DNA of 43,917 nucleotides from Chitinimonas sp. BJB300 (GTDB lineage Bacteria; Pseudomonadota; Gammaproteobacteria; Burkholderiales; Chitinimonadaceae): positions 1 through 43,917 of the forward strand of contig NZ_PDZH01000027.1 of NCBI RefSeq assembly GCF_002735695.1, in the 5' to 3' direction. Within the stretch, counting starts at the first letter, position 1. Every line of letters starts with the position of its first letter. Both the position numbers and the translations under genes were made by a program. Under the pieces are notes generated by a model. The model worked only from the letters and a program-made list of their open reading frames with translations, was not told the origin of the DNA and did no database searches. Of this stretch, positions 32,053-41,675 are shown one piece after another.

Positions 32053-33759
32053 CTATTCCCGTGTAGATCCTACTTTAACGGAATTACCAGCTAAGCTTTC
32101 CGCCAAACCCAGCATACGTACGAATTCACCACGATATCCAAAGCGGTCATCGCCGCGTGCGCCGGCTGCTAGCATACGGATTTGAGCGAAGTCGTAGTTA
32201 CCCAGGTATTTCCCGCCATCACCTAGCCTTTGCCCAAAGGCGGCGACAGCGGCGGCGAAGCGGAAGTCGCTTGACATTTCAGGTTTGATGGCGGCCCGGC
32301 TGACCGGGAATTCCATCAGCTGGCTTGGTTGCCCTTGTGCTGACTTGTAACGTAGGCGTAGGAAACCGAGCTCAAGGTCTTTACCTGTCAGCTGTGGTTT
32401 GTTGATGCGATAACGCAGGGGTTCCAAGCTACCCTTTTGACCGGTAAGGCTGATCTCATACAAGGCTGTTACCCGGTGGCCCGCACCAATTTCTCCTGCA
32501 TCGACTTTATCGTTGCTGAAATCTTCTCGTTTGAGCGCACGGTTTTCAAAGCCGATCTGACGGTATTCCTTCACGGTTGCCGGGTTGAATTCAAGTTGGA
32601 TCTTCACATCGCTCGCCACGGTTGCCAGGGTGGAAGTGAATTCATCAACTAGCACCTTCTGCGCTTCCTGCAGTGTATCGATATAGCTGTAGGCGCCATT
32701 ACCGGCGTCGGCAATTTGCTCCATCAATTGCTCGTTGTAATTGCCGGTGCCAAAACCGAGTGAGGAAAGCGACACGCCGGACTTTCGTTTTTCCTCCACG
32801 AGGTTTTTCAAGGCATCGAAGTTGGTGATGCCGACATTGAAATCACCATCGGTCGCCAACAGAATGCGGTTGATGCCCTTGAGCATAAAGGCTTGTTCAG
32901 CCATCTGGTAAGCCATCTGAATCCCTGCTGCCCCGGCGGTAGAGCCGCTGGCATTCAAGTTATTGATAGCGGCCAGAATGGTGGTTTTATCGTTACCCGA
33001 GGTCGGTGGCAGTGCAATGGCTTCGCCACTTGCGTAAGTAACAATCGATAGTTTGTCCTGTGGCCGCAGCTGCTGGACAAAGAGCTTCAGTGCGTTCTTC
33101 AATAACGGCAGTTTTTCGGGGGAATTCATCGAGCCTGAGATATCGACCAGCAGGACGAGGTTGGCTGGCGGCAGGCTGTCCTTGGCTGGATCGGTTGCCT
33201 GGATGCCAATGCGCAGCAATAGTGTATTGGGGTTCCAGGGGGTGGTGGCCAGTTCCGTGCTCACTTCGAATGGGCGGTCCCCTTTGGGGCGTGGATAGTC
33301 ATAGGGAAAGTAATTGACCAACTCTTCTATCCGTACGGCATCGCGCGGAGGAAGCCGACCCTCATTCAAAAAACGGCGCAAATTGCTGTAACTGCCGGTG
33401 TCGACATCAATGCTGAAAGTGGAAACAGGCTGTTCGGCCACACTGATCACGCCATGGCGTTCGGTTTTCTGATAGCGCTCACGGTCTTCTTGCCGAATGG
33501 CGGCGATTGCATCGGCGCTAGGTGGTGACCTCAATATGGACCGTTGATTGCTCATGGCCACCTGTGCACTCATTTTGACGGCAGACTGGGGGGCGGGAGC
33601 GGCTTGTGGTGAGTTAGCTGTCTGCACTGGTGCTGATGCTGGTACGACCTCCGCCGGTATCGCGTTGGCCCCTTCCCCTGCTGGGGGTTTGGTTTGAGAG
33701 CAGGCGGCCACCAAGATAGCCACACAAAATAAGGAATATCGATGGGTAGGGCGATGCAT
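32053..33759 (-). CDS. VWA-domain lipoprotein (YfbK-like)
   Basis: About 568 residues. The ATG at 33759 is chosen because GGAG lies 9 bases upstream and the protein then starts with a lipoprotein signal with lipobox VAAC (cysteine at residue 20). After an Ala/Pro/Gln-rich linker comes the YfbK N-terminal domain (TFSIDVDTGSYSNLRRFLN, DAVRIEELVNYFPYDYP), then a von Willebrand A domain with the MIDAS motif DISGS (206-210) and the later T/D metal residues, and a DUF3520-like C-terminal domain. Family members are envelope proteins of unclear function. It is transcribed with the DUF2339 gene, 89 bp downstream of it, so a joint role in the envelope is likely. Confidence 0.9.
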   Translation of the reverse strand: MHRPTHRYSLFCVAILVAACSQTKPPAGEGANAIPAEVVPASAPVQTANSPQAAPAPQSAVKMSAQVAMSNQRSILRSPPSADAIAAIRQEDRERYQKTERHGVISVAEQPVSTFSIDVDTGSYSNLRRFLNEGRLPPRDAVRIEELVNYFPYDYPRPKGDRPFEVSTELATTPWNPNTLLLRIGIQATDPAKDSLPPANLVLLVDISGSMNSPEKLPLLKNALKLFVQQLRPQDKLSIVTYASGEAIALPPTSGNDKTTILAAINNLNASGSTAGAAGIQMAYQMAEQAFMLKGINRILLATDGDFNVGITNFDALKNLVEEKRKSGVSLSSLGFGTGNYNEQLMEQIADAGNGAYSYIDTLQEAQKVLVDEFTSTLATVASDVKIQLEFNPATVKEYRQIGFENRALKREDFSNDKVDAGEIGAGHRVTALYEISLTGQKGSLEPLRYRINKPQLTGKDLELGFLRLRYKSAQGQPSQLMEFPVSRAAIKPEMSSDFRFAAAVAAFGQRLGDGGKYLGNYDFAQIRMLAAGARGDDRFGYRGEFVRMLGLAESLAGNSVKVGSTRE

Positions 33760-33848
33760 ATTGGTAGCTCCAGTTGGCGGACACGCAATTGAACGAAGCA
33801 AGGACGCATTCGGGGTGAATTATTTTCAACCACGTAAGGTTGTCATTG

Positions 33849-36530
33849 CTATTGGTCATTCGCCTTGTCCTGTTCGGCACTGGGTGCGGGAGCCAGGTAG
33901 CCAATGATGACCAGTAGTAGACCAACGCCGAGGAAAGACACAATACGCGCCATGCTGCCTGCACCGGCAAGGTCGACCAGGAAGAGTTTGAGGACGGTTG
34001 CGCCAATCAGCACGGCGCCAGCCAACCAGAGCGCACGCCACCGACGCCATTTTGCAATGAGCATGACCACTACTGCGCAGAGTGTCCAAAGCAATGCAAG
34101 TGCGGCTTGGTAGCTATCGTCTAGCCAAAGCACCGATGCTTGGAAAGGTTGGTCGGCCAGATGATGAAACGCTCGTGCCAATTGGCTGTTTAACCAGTTG
34201 AAGAGGCCTAGCCCCAGTATTGCCTGTATGGCGGCGCTATCTGGCGCTAAGCGTCTGCGGCAATAAGGGAGACGTAACCAGCGAAGCAGACCATAGGCAG
34301 CCAGTACACAACCGAGGTCGAGCGGATTGAGAAGCGGGAGGTAGGTAAAAGGTGCGGCATCGCCCGAACTGGCCCAAGGCGCGATGAGAAGCAGGATGAA
34401 TCCCAGGCCAGCAATAGGTAATGGTGCGTGCCAGCGGTATGTCAGACGATAGCGCCGGGCGGGCCAGCGTAGCTGTAAAGCTCGGCTTGCCAAGCCTGCC
34501 AACAATAAGCCAAAGGCTACCATCGCTCCTGCCCATGGCCAAGCCGAGCCGTTGCCTACGCGGCTGGCTGAATCGGCCAGCGTCCAAACCAGTAACACGC
34601 CAAACAGCCAAGTACTGGTTACATGTGCAAATTGTCGACCTGCACGTGGCAACTCGGACTCGTTGTAACGTAACCCTCCTGCCAACACGAGCAGGGCGAG
34701 CGGCCATACCAACCAACCCGCATGTTGCAAAGGACCTGCTTGCTGCTGCGCTGATTGCAGTAGTACCAGCCCAAGTAAAGGCGCCAGCCCCAATAAAGGC
34801 AAACGTAGCGCCGGCCAACCCAATATGCGCGCCAATCCGGTACTTAAGGCTGCTGTTCCGGCCAGGAGTGCAATGGTGCTGGCGATGTCGTAAGGCTTGT
34901 CCACAAAGTGCAGCACGGTGGCCATGCTACCGCATAGCCAGATGATGAGCCCCCAGCCTAACAAGGGCAGGTGGGGAGACTGTGGTCTGTTGCGCCATAC
35001 GGCTGCACCAGCCAGCCAACTTGCTGCCCATACCACGCAGGATGCGATCAGCGCGCTACTTAACCAGCTGTCACTGCTGGAAAGCTCCTGTAGCTGTGCC
35101 AATGCAATCAAACCGGCAGCGGCGATGAGCGCATATCCTGTGGTACGGCTGAGCTTGCGGTCCTGTCGGCAGCCCAACCAGATAAGGCCCGCACCTTCCA
35201 ACGCCCAGCTGGCGCAGGTCCAGTAGACTCCCATCGCTAAAGGGATAGTGATTGTCGCAAAGCCAGCAGCCAGGATGCCGAAGGCTTGGGCCAACAATGC
35301 CATGCTGGGGCGATGGCGCAGTGCTTGCCAGCTTAAGGCATAGACCACCGCCATGCTGGTGGCAGACCAGGCCATCGCATGTGCATCGCCTCGGACAAGC
35401 GCGGTTTGCAGGCCGAACCCCACCAGCGGCACACCGAATACCAAGCTCGCATCGACCGGGTCGCGCACCAGCGTGCCCAGGTTGGCTTTACTGTCGGTTT
35501 GACGTCGATAGGTGAAGACAATGGACAAGCCAACATAGAATAACCAGAAGCCAATCAGGAATGGCTCGGTACTAGAAAAATGGCTTGGTTGGTACCGCAA
35601 TACGCCCCACGCTGTACCAATCACAAACGTGAACAGGAAACCCAGTAAGTTCAAGCTGCGCCAAGCGCGTGCGTGGGCGACCCAGCCAATACCAAGGTTG
35701 AGGATGGCGTAGTAGGTGAATAAGGCAACGTGGCTGCCTTGGTTGCTGCTGGTCAGGATAGGTGCGAGGAACCCTCCCGCCAGCCCGATCAGTGCAAGCG
35801 ACTGTGCCGATTGTTTAACGGCCAATGCACCCGCACAGGCTGCCAAGCCTGCCAACAGGGCAAAGGCTGCGCCGCCAGGAATGAGATGGTGTAGGCGGAA
35901 TGCACTGAATATGGTGAGAAAGCCCACGCCCAGCGCACCACCCAGTAAGGCATGTGCAAAGTCGGGTTTGTCATTACGCTGCCGCCAAGCGAACCCAGCG
36001 GCGATGCCTGCACCTGTTAATACCCCCAGATAACGGATCTCCACAGGGAAACGTACATATTGAGCCGCATATTTAAGTAGGAAAGCTGCACCCATCAACA
36101 GCAGCAGCACCCCCACTTTGACCGCAGGATTGCCCCGTAGCAACCACTGCAGCGCAGGGTTGTTGGTTGAGCTTGGTGTAGCTGCCGTGGTGGTGGGCGG
36201 GACGGATTGACGAGGTGTGGTTACGCGTTGCGGAGGAGCCGGTTCGGTCAAGGGCGCTGAAATAGGCGCAATGTCTTTGCTTGCCGGTGTAATGACGGTA
36301 TCGGGTATGAAAGCCGGTTTCGTCAGGGCGGGTGTGCTGATTGGCGTATCTGGTACTTTGATTGGGAGCGCCTCTAATCGTGTCAGTCGTTCAGTCAATT
36401 GCCGCAGCGCAATGCTTTGCTCGCGTTCGCGACCGATCAACCAACCAAGTATTGCTCCGACGACGATGCCGGGCCCTTGCCAGAACAAGCCACCTAACAA
36501 CAGCCCTATAAATAGACCCAACAACGCCAT
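33849..36530 (-). CDS. DUF2339 large multi-pass membrane protein
   Basis: About 893 residues from the ATG at 36530, which has AAGGA 8 bases upstream; the longer frame (to 36590) is not needed. It starts with one membrane helix (MALLGLFIGLLLGGLFW), then a charged stretch (REREQSIALRQLTERLTRLE) likely to form a short coiled coil, a Pro/Thr-rich linker, and then about 20 or more hydrophobic helices to the C-terminus. This layout and segments such as NPAVKVGVLLLLMGAAFLLKY and DKPDFAHALLGGALGVGFLTIF fit DUF2339. The function of the family is unknown. It is the first gene of the pair with the VWA lipoprotein and is divergent from the two-component regulator gene at 36907. Confidence 0.88.
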   Translation of the reverse strand: MALLGLFIGLLLGGLFWQGPGIVVGAILGWLIGREREQSIALRQLTERLTRLEALPIKVPDTPISTPALTKPAFIPDTVITPASKDIAPISAPLTEPAPPQRVTTPRQSVPPTTTAATPSSTNNPALQWLLRGNPAVKVGVLLLLMGAAFLLKYAAQYVRFPVEIRYLGVLTGAGIAAGFAWRQRNDKPDFAHALLGGALGVGFLTIFSAFRLHHLIPGGAAFALLAGLAACAGALAVKQSAQSLALIGLAGGFLAPILTSSNQGSHVALFTYYAILNLGIGWVAHARAWRSLNLLGFLFTFVIGTAWGVLRYQPSHFSSTEPFLIGFWLFYVGLSIVFTYRRQTDSKANLGTLVRDPVDASLVFGVPLVGFGLQTALVRGDAHAMAWSATSMAVVYALSWQALRHRPSMALLAQAFGILAAGFATITIPLAMGVYWTCASWALEGAGLIWLGCRQDRKLSRTTGYALIAAAGLIALAQLQELSSSDSWLSSALIASCVVWAASWLAGAAVWRNRPQSPHLPLLGWGLIIWLCGSMATVLHFVDKPYDIASTIALLAGTAALSTGLARILGWPALRLPLLGLAPLLGLVLLQSAQQQAGPLQHAGWLVWPLALLVLAGGLRYNESELPRAGRQFAHVTSTWLFGVLLVWTLADSASRVGNGSAWPWAGAMVAFGLLLAGLASRALQLRWPARRYRLTYRWHAPLPIAGLGFILLLIAPWASSGDAAPFTYLPLLNPLDLGCVLAAYGLLRWLRLPYCRRRLAPDSAAIQAILGLGLFNWLNSQLARAFHHLADQPFQASVLWLDDSYQAALALLWTLCAVVVMLIAKWRRWRALWLAGAVLIGATVLKLFLVDLAGAGSMARIVSFLGVGLLLVIIGYLAPAPSAEQDKANDQ

Positions 36531-36906
36531 CAAACGGTTCCTTGAATATATGCCACATGGTGGATGAGTGTTGCCAGCAGGGCAAGACACGATGCGATAT
36601 TGCTTATATATGCTGTTTCCAGTGCAGGCTGACCTCTAGACGACATAGAATCGACAGCGGCTTCCAATCTTTTTTGTTCCGTACAATAGGCTGTTCGAGT
36701 AGTGCTTTTGTGCGACAAACGCTGAACCTGTTCCCGCTCTTGGTTCTAAGTACCTGTTCAATGTTTTCTTCACTTCATTGATAGAGCGTTGAGAACGCGC
36801 TTGGGATGCTTTTACCTTATGTAAACTCCGCTGCCTATAAGGTGTCTCACGCTAACGCGCGAAACTTTGAACTGGTTATAACGACATCTTCGACGGTTTG
36901 ATTGCC
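36531..36906. other. Divergent control region; possible repeat end
   Basis: About 375 bp between the DUF2339 gene (reverse) and the response-regulator gene (forward). No small gene is supported. At 36745-36758 the word TTCTAAGTACCTGT closely matches the left border of repeat element C (TTCTAAGTACTTGT at 7790). Without a matching second end it is at most a relic. A CAATG...CATTG inverted pair follows at about 36760-36780. Confidence 0.35.
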
Positions 36907-37578
36907 ATGAAATTATTTCTTGCAGAAGACGACGCTGTCCTGGCCGACGCACTGCTTACCAGTTTGTCTCGACTGGGATTTGCGGTTGAGCATGCAGCCG
37001 ATGGGCATCTGGCTGCGCAACGTCTGTTGGAAGCGGAATTTGATGCCGTGGTGCTGGATATCGGCCTGCCGAGCAAAGATGGCTTGGATGTTTTGCGCCA
37101 AGTACGCGCCCAGAAACCCACGTTACCGATTTTGCTGTTGACGGCATTGGATGGGGTGGAAGACAGGGTGGCTGGTCTGGATGCCGGTGCAGATGATTAC
37201 TTGGCCAAGCCATTTGAGTTTGTCGAGTTGGAAGCCCGCTTGCGCGCACTGCTAAGGCGAAGCCGAGCCAGGGAAGGGCGTCGTGATGAGGCGCGCTTCG
37301 GTAATCTATGGCTTGACCGCACCGGGCAGCGTGCCTGGGTGGGAGAAAACCCGATTGATCTTTCAGCCCGGGAGTTGGCGGTGCTGGATGTATTGCTGAC
37401 GCATTCTGAAAAAGTCGTTACCAAGGAACAGATCGCGGCTGAATTGGGTGGTGAGGACTTGGGCGTGAATGCCATTGAAGTGTATGTCCACCGATTACGA
37501 AAAAAGATCGAACCCTCAGGTGTAGGGGTACGGGCAGTGCGAGGGTTGGGTTATCTGTTGGACGCAAGAGGGGATTGA
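36907..37578 (+). CDS. OmpR-family response regulator (TctD/QseB type)
   Basis: A protein of 223 residues. The receiver domain (1-115) has the acidic pocket EDD (7-9), the phospho-acceptor D51 in VVLDIGLPSKDG, a switch threonine in LLTALD and the conserved lysine in YLAKPFE. A winged-helix DNA-binding domain (about 128-220, ELAVLDVLLTHSEKVVTKEQI and VYVHRLRKKI) follows. The ATG at 36907 is preferred over a TTG at 36898, although the ribosome site is weak. The stop TGA is directly followed by the GTG start of the kinase gene, so the pair is translationally linked. Confidence 0.93.
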   Translation: MKLFLAEDDAVLADALLTSLSRLGFAVEHAADGHLAAQRLLEAEFDAVVLDIGLPSKDGLDVLRQVRAQKPTLPILLLTALDGVEDRVAGLDAGADDYLAKPFEFVELEARLRALLRRSRAREGRRDEARFGNLWLDRTGQRAWVGENPIDLSARELAVLDVLLTHSEKVVTKEQIAAELGGEDLGVNAIEVYVHRLRKKIEPSGVGVRAVRGLGYLLDARGD

Positions 37579-38982
37579 GTGGCCCGTGCGCCTGCACTGT
37601 CGTTACGCCGGCAGTTGTTGATTTGGCTATTGCTGCCCCAATTGGTGTTGTGGCTGACGGCAGCTTTCATTACCTATTCTGTGGCGCTGCGTTACGCCAA
37701 TGAGGTGATCGACCGTAGTTTGGCGGGTTCCAGTCGTGCGTTGGCGCGGTTGGTCAAACCCCTGGGGGAAGGCTTATATATTGATTTCCCCCGCGCTGCC
37801 CGTGAAATTCTTGAGGAAGATCCAAGCGACCGGCTTTATTACATGGTCAGTACGCCACCCGGCGCATTTATTCTGGGCGAAAAGGCCGTACCCATGCCGC
37901 CCCCGGGACAGGGACAAACCTATCATCAGCCGTATTTTTACGATGGTGTATTGCAGGGAAAGGCGGTGCGGGTAGCGGCACTTTATCTGCCAGTGGGAAG
38001 TGCCAGTCACCCTCAATCGATATTGGTGCAGGTTGCCAAAAGCACTGCGCTGCGTACGCAATTGGCGCGCGACATATTTGTTGATACCGTTTTGCCACTG
38101 TCAATACTCATTGTCCTGACCAGCTTATTGGTTTGGATGGGTATCAGCCGTGGTTTGCTGCCCTTACGGCATTTACGTAAATTGGTCGAGAATCGCTCCT
38201 CGCGTGATCTGGCGCTGCTTGAGGTTGAAGATGCGCCGGCTGAAGTACGTGCCTTGGCGCAGGCAATTAATGGTCTGTTGGGTGAAGTCAATGCCCAGGT
38301 GGCCAATCAGCGGCGTTTCATTGCCGATGCGGCACATCAGTTACGTACGCCATTGGCTGGGCTGAAGTCGCAAACCGAACTGGCGCGAGTGGAACTGGAT
38401 GAGCCTGAACCCGATCATGCAACTCTGGCCCAGCGTCTGGGTTTGGTCGAGACCAGCGTGGCGCGCGCTATCCGCCTTGTGAATCAGCTCCTGGCGTTGG
38501 CGCGGGCCGAGCCGGAAGCTCCACTGTCACATATGCCTGTCGACTTGGCCCGTTTAGCCCGCGAGGTGACGATGGAGGCGGTACCACGAGCCTTGGCCGA
38601 TCAAATTGATCTAGGCATCGATACAGTTCCAAGCCAGTTGCTGATCAGTGGACACGAATCCCTACTGCGTGAACTTCTAAGTAACCTGATCGACAACGCG
38701 ATTCAATACTGTCCCCCGGGAAGTAAGGTGGATATCAACGTGCTGGATGAAGGCGCTGTGGTCACGGTGGAAGTTGCCGACAATGGGCCGGGTATACCGG
38801 TGCAAGAGCGCGACCGTGCGTTTGAACGCTTTTATCGGGGCCGTATGGAAGGGCAGGGCAAAGGCTGTGGCCTGGGATTGGCTATCGTGCAGGAAATTGC
38901 GCGACGCCATCATGCCGAAGTCCAACTGGCGGATAACAAGCCGCAGGGCTTGCGCGTTTCAGTCTATTTTCGTTTGCCCTAG
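37579..38982 (+). CDS. Sensor histidine kinase (TctE-like)
   Basis: A protein of 467 residues starting with GTG. Membrane helices at about 12-36 and 168-189 enclose a periplasmic sensor domain of about 130 residues of the 2CSK_N type found in TctE-like kinases. The phosphorylation site is H253 in FIADAAHQLRTPL, followed by the N box NLIDNAIQYC, G1 DNGPGIPV and G2 GCGLGLAI of the ATPase domain. It partners the response regulator directly upstream. Because a glucose-type ABC operon starts 420 bp downstream, it may sense sugar, as the GtrS/GltR pair does for gts genes in Pseudomonas; TctE itself senses tricarboxylates, so this is open. Confidence 0.92.
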   Translation: MARAPALSLRRQLLIWLLLPQLVLWLTAAFITYSVALRYANEVIDRSLAGSSRALARLVKPLGEGLYIDFPRAAREILEEDPSDRLYYMVSTPPGAFILGEKAVPMPPPGQGQTYHQPYFYDGVLQGKAVRVAALYLPVGSASHPQSILVQVAKSTALRTQLARDIFVDTVLPLSILIVLTSLLVWMGISRGLLPLRHLRKLVENRSSRDLALLEVEDAPAEVRALAQAINGLLGEVNAQVANQRRFIADAAHQLRTPLAGLKSQTELARVELDEPEPDHATLAQRLGLVETSVARAIRLVNQLLALARAEPEAPLSHMPVDLARLAREVTMEAVPRALADQIDLGIDTVPSQLLISGHESLLRELLSNLIDNAIQYCPPGSKVDINVLDEGAVVTVEVADNGPGIPVQERDRAFERFYRGRMEGQGKGCGLGLAIVQEIARRHHAEVQLADNKPQGLRVSVYFRLP

Positions 38983-39405
38983 CTGATTTCAGATGCGCTG
39001 TGCTTGGCGCATTCCTGTTCAGTTTTGTAATCCTAATGCTCCGCTCATTGTGATTCGTCCTTTACCTCTTTGTCACGCCCGATTGTTGGTGCTACCTGGT
39101 GGCTGGAAAGGTAATTTAGTGTCCTTCTGGCTGTGGTGAGTTAGGGCATGACAGTCACGCTGGGTGGAGTAAGTTTCACTTTAAATAAGAGCTAAAGCTC
39201 TATATTTTATTATTATTAATCAAGCGATTGCTTGTTTTGTAGGTATCTGTTTCTAACTGTATTTTCAAGGAATATTTTATTTTTCCAGCTGGAAGCTTAC
39301 GTAATTCTTACTAAAATGCTTCACAAAACTTGCACGGATCGCTTATATTTCGAGTCGCCGCTCCACTGCTCGGGCGGCCACCTATTCCAACAAGGAGCGA
39401 GACCG
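38983..39405 (+). promoter_or_regulatory. Promoter region of the gts operon with two palindromes
   Basis: No gene is supported in this 420-bp gap; the open frame from 39232 is an upstream extension of the gtsA frame. The AT-rich part contains AGAGCT-AA-AGCTCT (39188-39201) and CAAGC-GATT-GCTTG (39221-39234), both perfect. They are candidate sites for a sugar-responsive regulator. Confidence 0.45.
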
Positions 39406-40647
39406 ATGCAACCCCGTCGCCTGACTTTGGCGCTTACCGTCGCCTGTGCGTTTTCTCTTCCCGCAGCTGCCGGCACCGTCGAGGTCCTACACTGGTGGAC
39501 TTCTGGCGGTGAAGCCAAATCTGCCGCTGAACTGAAGAAGATGATTGAAGCACGCGGCCATACCTGGAAGGATTTTGCCGTAGCGGGTGGTGGCGGCGAT
39601 AACGCGATGACTGTACTGAAGACCCGCGTTGTATCGGGCAACCCGCCAGTCGCTGCCCAGGTTAAGGGCCCAGCGATTCAGGAGTGGGCTGCCGAAGGTG
39701 TACTGGCTAATCTCGATGCCGTTTCGGCTGCCGAAAAGTGGGATACCTTGTTACCACCGGTGGTTGCCAATGTAATGAAGTACAAAGGCCATTATGTGGC
39801 TGTGCCGGTGAATGTGCACCGCGTCAACTGGATGTGGGCCAACCCCGAAGTATTCAAAAAGGTTGGTGTAGAACCGCCCAAGAGCTGGGATGAGTTTGAT
39901 GCCGTCGCCACCAAGATCGAAAAGGCTGGCTTCATTGCGGTAGCGCATGGCGGCCAGCCTTGGCAGGACAATACGGTATTTGAGTCAGTAGCATTGGGTA
40001 TCGGTGGCGCTGCCTATTACAACAAGGCTTTTGTGAAGCTGGAACCTGCCGCTATTAACAGCCCGACCACCATCAAAGCGTTCGATACCCTGCGTATGGT
40101 GCGTAAGCATATGGATAAGGACATGCCGGGCCGTGATTGGAACCTCGCGACTGCGATGGTAATCAACGGTAAGGCCGCCATGCAGTTCATGGGCGACTGG
40201 GCCAAGGGTGAGTTCGCTGCGGCAGGTAAAGTGCCGGGTAAGGATTATCTTTGCTTGGCTGCGCCGGGCACTGCGAATGCTTTTACCTTTAACGTTGACT
40301 CCTTCATTGTGTTTGCGCAAAAGAACAAAGACATGAAGCCAGCAAGCGACTTCGCCTCGACGATTTTGTCGACGCCATTTCAGGAAGTGTTCAATCAGAA
40401 CAAGGGATCTATTCCTGTCCGTCTTGGCCACGATATGAGTAAATTCGATGACTGCGCCAAGAAATCTGCCGCCGATTTTGTGGCGTCGAACAAGTCGGCC
40501 AGTTTGGTACCGTCGTTTGCCCATCAGATGGCCCAGCCTTCGGCGGCACAGGGTGCGATTCAGGACGTGGTATCAAGCTTCATGAACTCGAACATGACCA
40601 GCAAGGAAGCGGTTGCCAAGCTATTGGAAGCCGCCAAGAAGAAGTAA
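39406..40647 (+). CDS. gtsA: Glucose/mannose-type ABC transporter binding protein
   Basis: A precursor of 413 residues with a signal peptide (about 1-21, ending LPAAA). The ATG at 39406 is chosen for its GGAG 9 bases upstream. The mature start VEVLHWWTSGGEAKSAAEL, the segments DFAVAGGGGDNAMTVLKTRV and GNPPVAAQVKGPAIQEWA, and the later QFMGDWAKGEF match the GtsA group of family-1 binding proteins, which take up glucose and mannose in pseudomonads. It is the first gene of gtsABC-ATPase and is followed by an intercistronic hairpin (40694-40717), a usual way to raise binding-protein output relative to the permeases. Confidence 0.9.
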   Translation: MQPRRLTLALTVACAFSLPAAAGTVEVLHWWTSGGEAKSAAELKKMIEARGHTWKDFAVAGGGGDNAMTVLKTRVVSGNPPVAAQVKGPAIQEWAAEGVLANLDAVSAAEKWDTLLPPVVANVMKYKGHYVAVPVNVHRVNWMWANPEVFKKVGVEPPKSWDEFDAVATKIEKAGFIAVAHGGQPWQDNTVFESVALGIGGAAYYNKAFVKLEPAAINSPTTIKAFDTLRMVRKHMDKDMPGRDWNLATAMVINGKAAMQFMGDWAKGEFAAAGKVPGKDYLCLAAPGTANAFTFNVDSFIVFAQKNKDMKPASDFASTILSTPFQEVFNQNKGSIPVRLGHDMSKFDDCAKKSAADFVASNKSASLVPSFAHQMAQPSAAQGAIQDVVSSFMNSNMTSKEAVAKLLEAAKKK

Positions 40648-40693
40648 GCCCGAGCAGACAAAATTCTTTTGTTCGCTAATGTGAAACAGCCAC

Positions 40694-40717
40694 GCCGACG
40701 GACTCTGGTCTGTCGGC
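40694..40717 (+). terminator. Intercistronic hairpin between gtsA and gtsB
   Basis: A 10-bp stem with one mismatch, GCCGACGGAC (40694-40703) and GTCTGTCGGC (40708-40717), with a TCTG loop, lies between the binding protein and the first permease. No U-tract follows. It occupies the same place as the hairpin at 12540-12571 in the other sugar operon. Confidence 0.6.
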
Positions 40718-40763
40718 AATCTTGCTTATTCCCCTCTTCCCTAACCCAAACAAAGGAAACGCC

Positions 40764-41675
40764 ATGACAGCTTCCCGTCAAGGCGCACCGGGCTTTTCGC
40801 TCAGTCGCTTCGCCGACACGATCCTGCCCAAGTTGGTTATTGCCCCCACGGTATTGGCCTGCTTGATCGGGTTCTACGGCTTTATCGGCTGGACTGCCTG
40901 GCTCTCGTTCACCGAATCACGTCTCTTGCCCAAGTATGAATGGGCAGGGTTTGTCCAGTATGTCGAGTTGTTTGGTAACGACCGCTGGTGGATGGCGATG
41001 CAAAACCTTGCGGTTTTCGGCGGGCTGTTTATTTTCTTTGGTTTGGCAATCGGCTTGATCATGGCGGTGCTGCTGGATCAGCGGATTCGCGGTGAAGGTG
41101 CTATCCGTACTATCTATCTTTACCCGATGGCGTTGAGCTTTATCGTAACCGGCACGGCGTGGAAATGGATACTCAACCCAGGGCTGGGTATCGAGAAGCT
41201 ATTGCACGACTGGGGTTTCAACAACGTTGTTTTTGACTGGATCATCAACCCGGATTTCGCCATCTATACCGTCGTTATCGCCGGTATCTGGCAGTCGTCG
41301 GGCTTTGTGATGGCGCTATTTCTGGCTGGCTTGCGGGGCGTGGATGACAGCATTATCAAAGCAGCCCAAATGGACGGTGCGTCGCTACCGACGATTTACC
41401 GCCGCATCATCATCCCCAGCTTGCGGCCGGTTTTCCTTAGCGCCTTTATGATCTTGGCCCATATCGCTGTGAAGAGCTTTGACTTGGTCATGGCTTTGAC
41501 GGCTGGTGGCCCCGGGTTCGCTACCGATCTGCCTTCCATCTTCATGTACCAGCATGGTTTCAGTCGTGGTCAGCTTGGCCTGGGTGCAGCCAGCGCCATG
41601 ATGATGTTGTTCACCGTTGCTGCCGTGGTGATGCCATTTCTGTATTCCGAATTGCGGAGGGAGCGTCGTGGCTAA
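40764..41675 (+). CDS. gtsB: Glucose/mannose-type ABC transporter permease 1
   Basis: A protein of 303 residues with six membrane helices and the EAA-type loop KAAQMDGASLPTIYRRIIIPSL. The ATG at 40764 has AAAGGA about 7 bases upstream and replaces the longer frame from 40722. It belongs to the MalF-type permeases, with GtsB-like segments such as YGFIGWTAWLSFTESRLLP and MALSFIVTGTAWKWILNP. It overlaps the next permease gene by 8 bp, so the pair is probably made in equal amounts. Confidence 0.92.
   Translation: MTASRQGAPGFSLSRFADTILPKLVIAPTVLACLIGFYGFIGWTAWLSFTESRLLPKYEWAGFVQYVELFGNDRWWMAMQNLAVFGGLFIFFGLAIGLIMAVLLDQRIRGEGAIRTIYLYPMALSFIVTGTAWKWILNPGLGIEKLLHDWGFNNVVFDWIINPDFAIYTVVIAGIWQSSGFVMALFLAGLRGVDDSIIKAAQMDGASLPTIYRRIIIPSLRPVFLSAFMILAHIAVKSFDLVMALTAGGPGFATDLPSIFMYQHGFSRGQLGLGAASAMMMLFTVAAVVMPFLYSELRRERRG

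Noticed and set aside
39232-39405. N-terminal extension of GtsA
   Set aside because: The signal peptide and GGAG site fix the start at 39406; the extension overlaps promoter palindromes.
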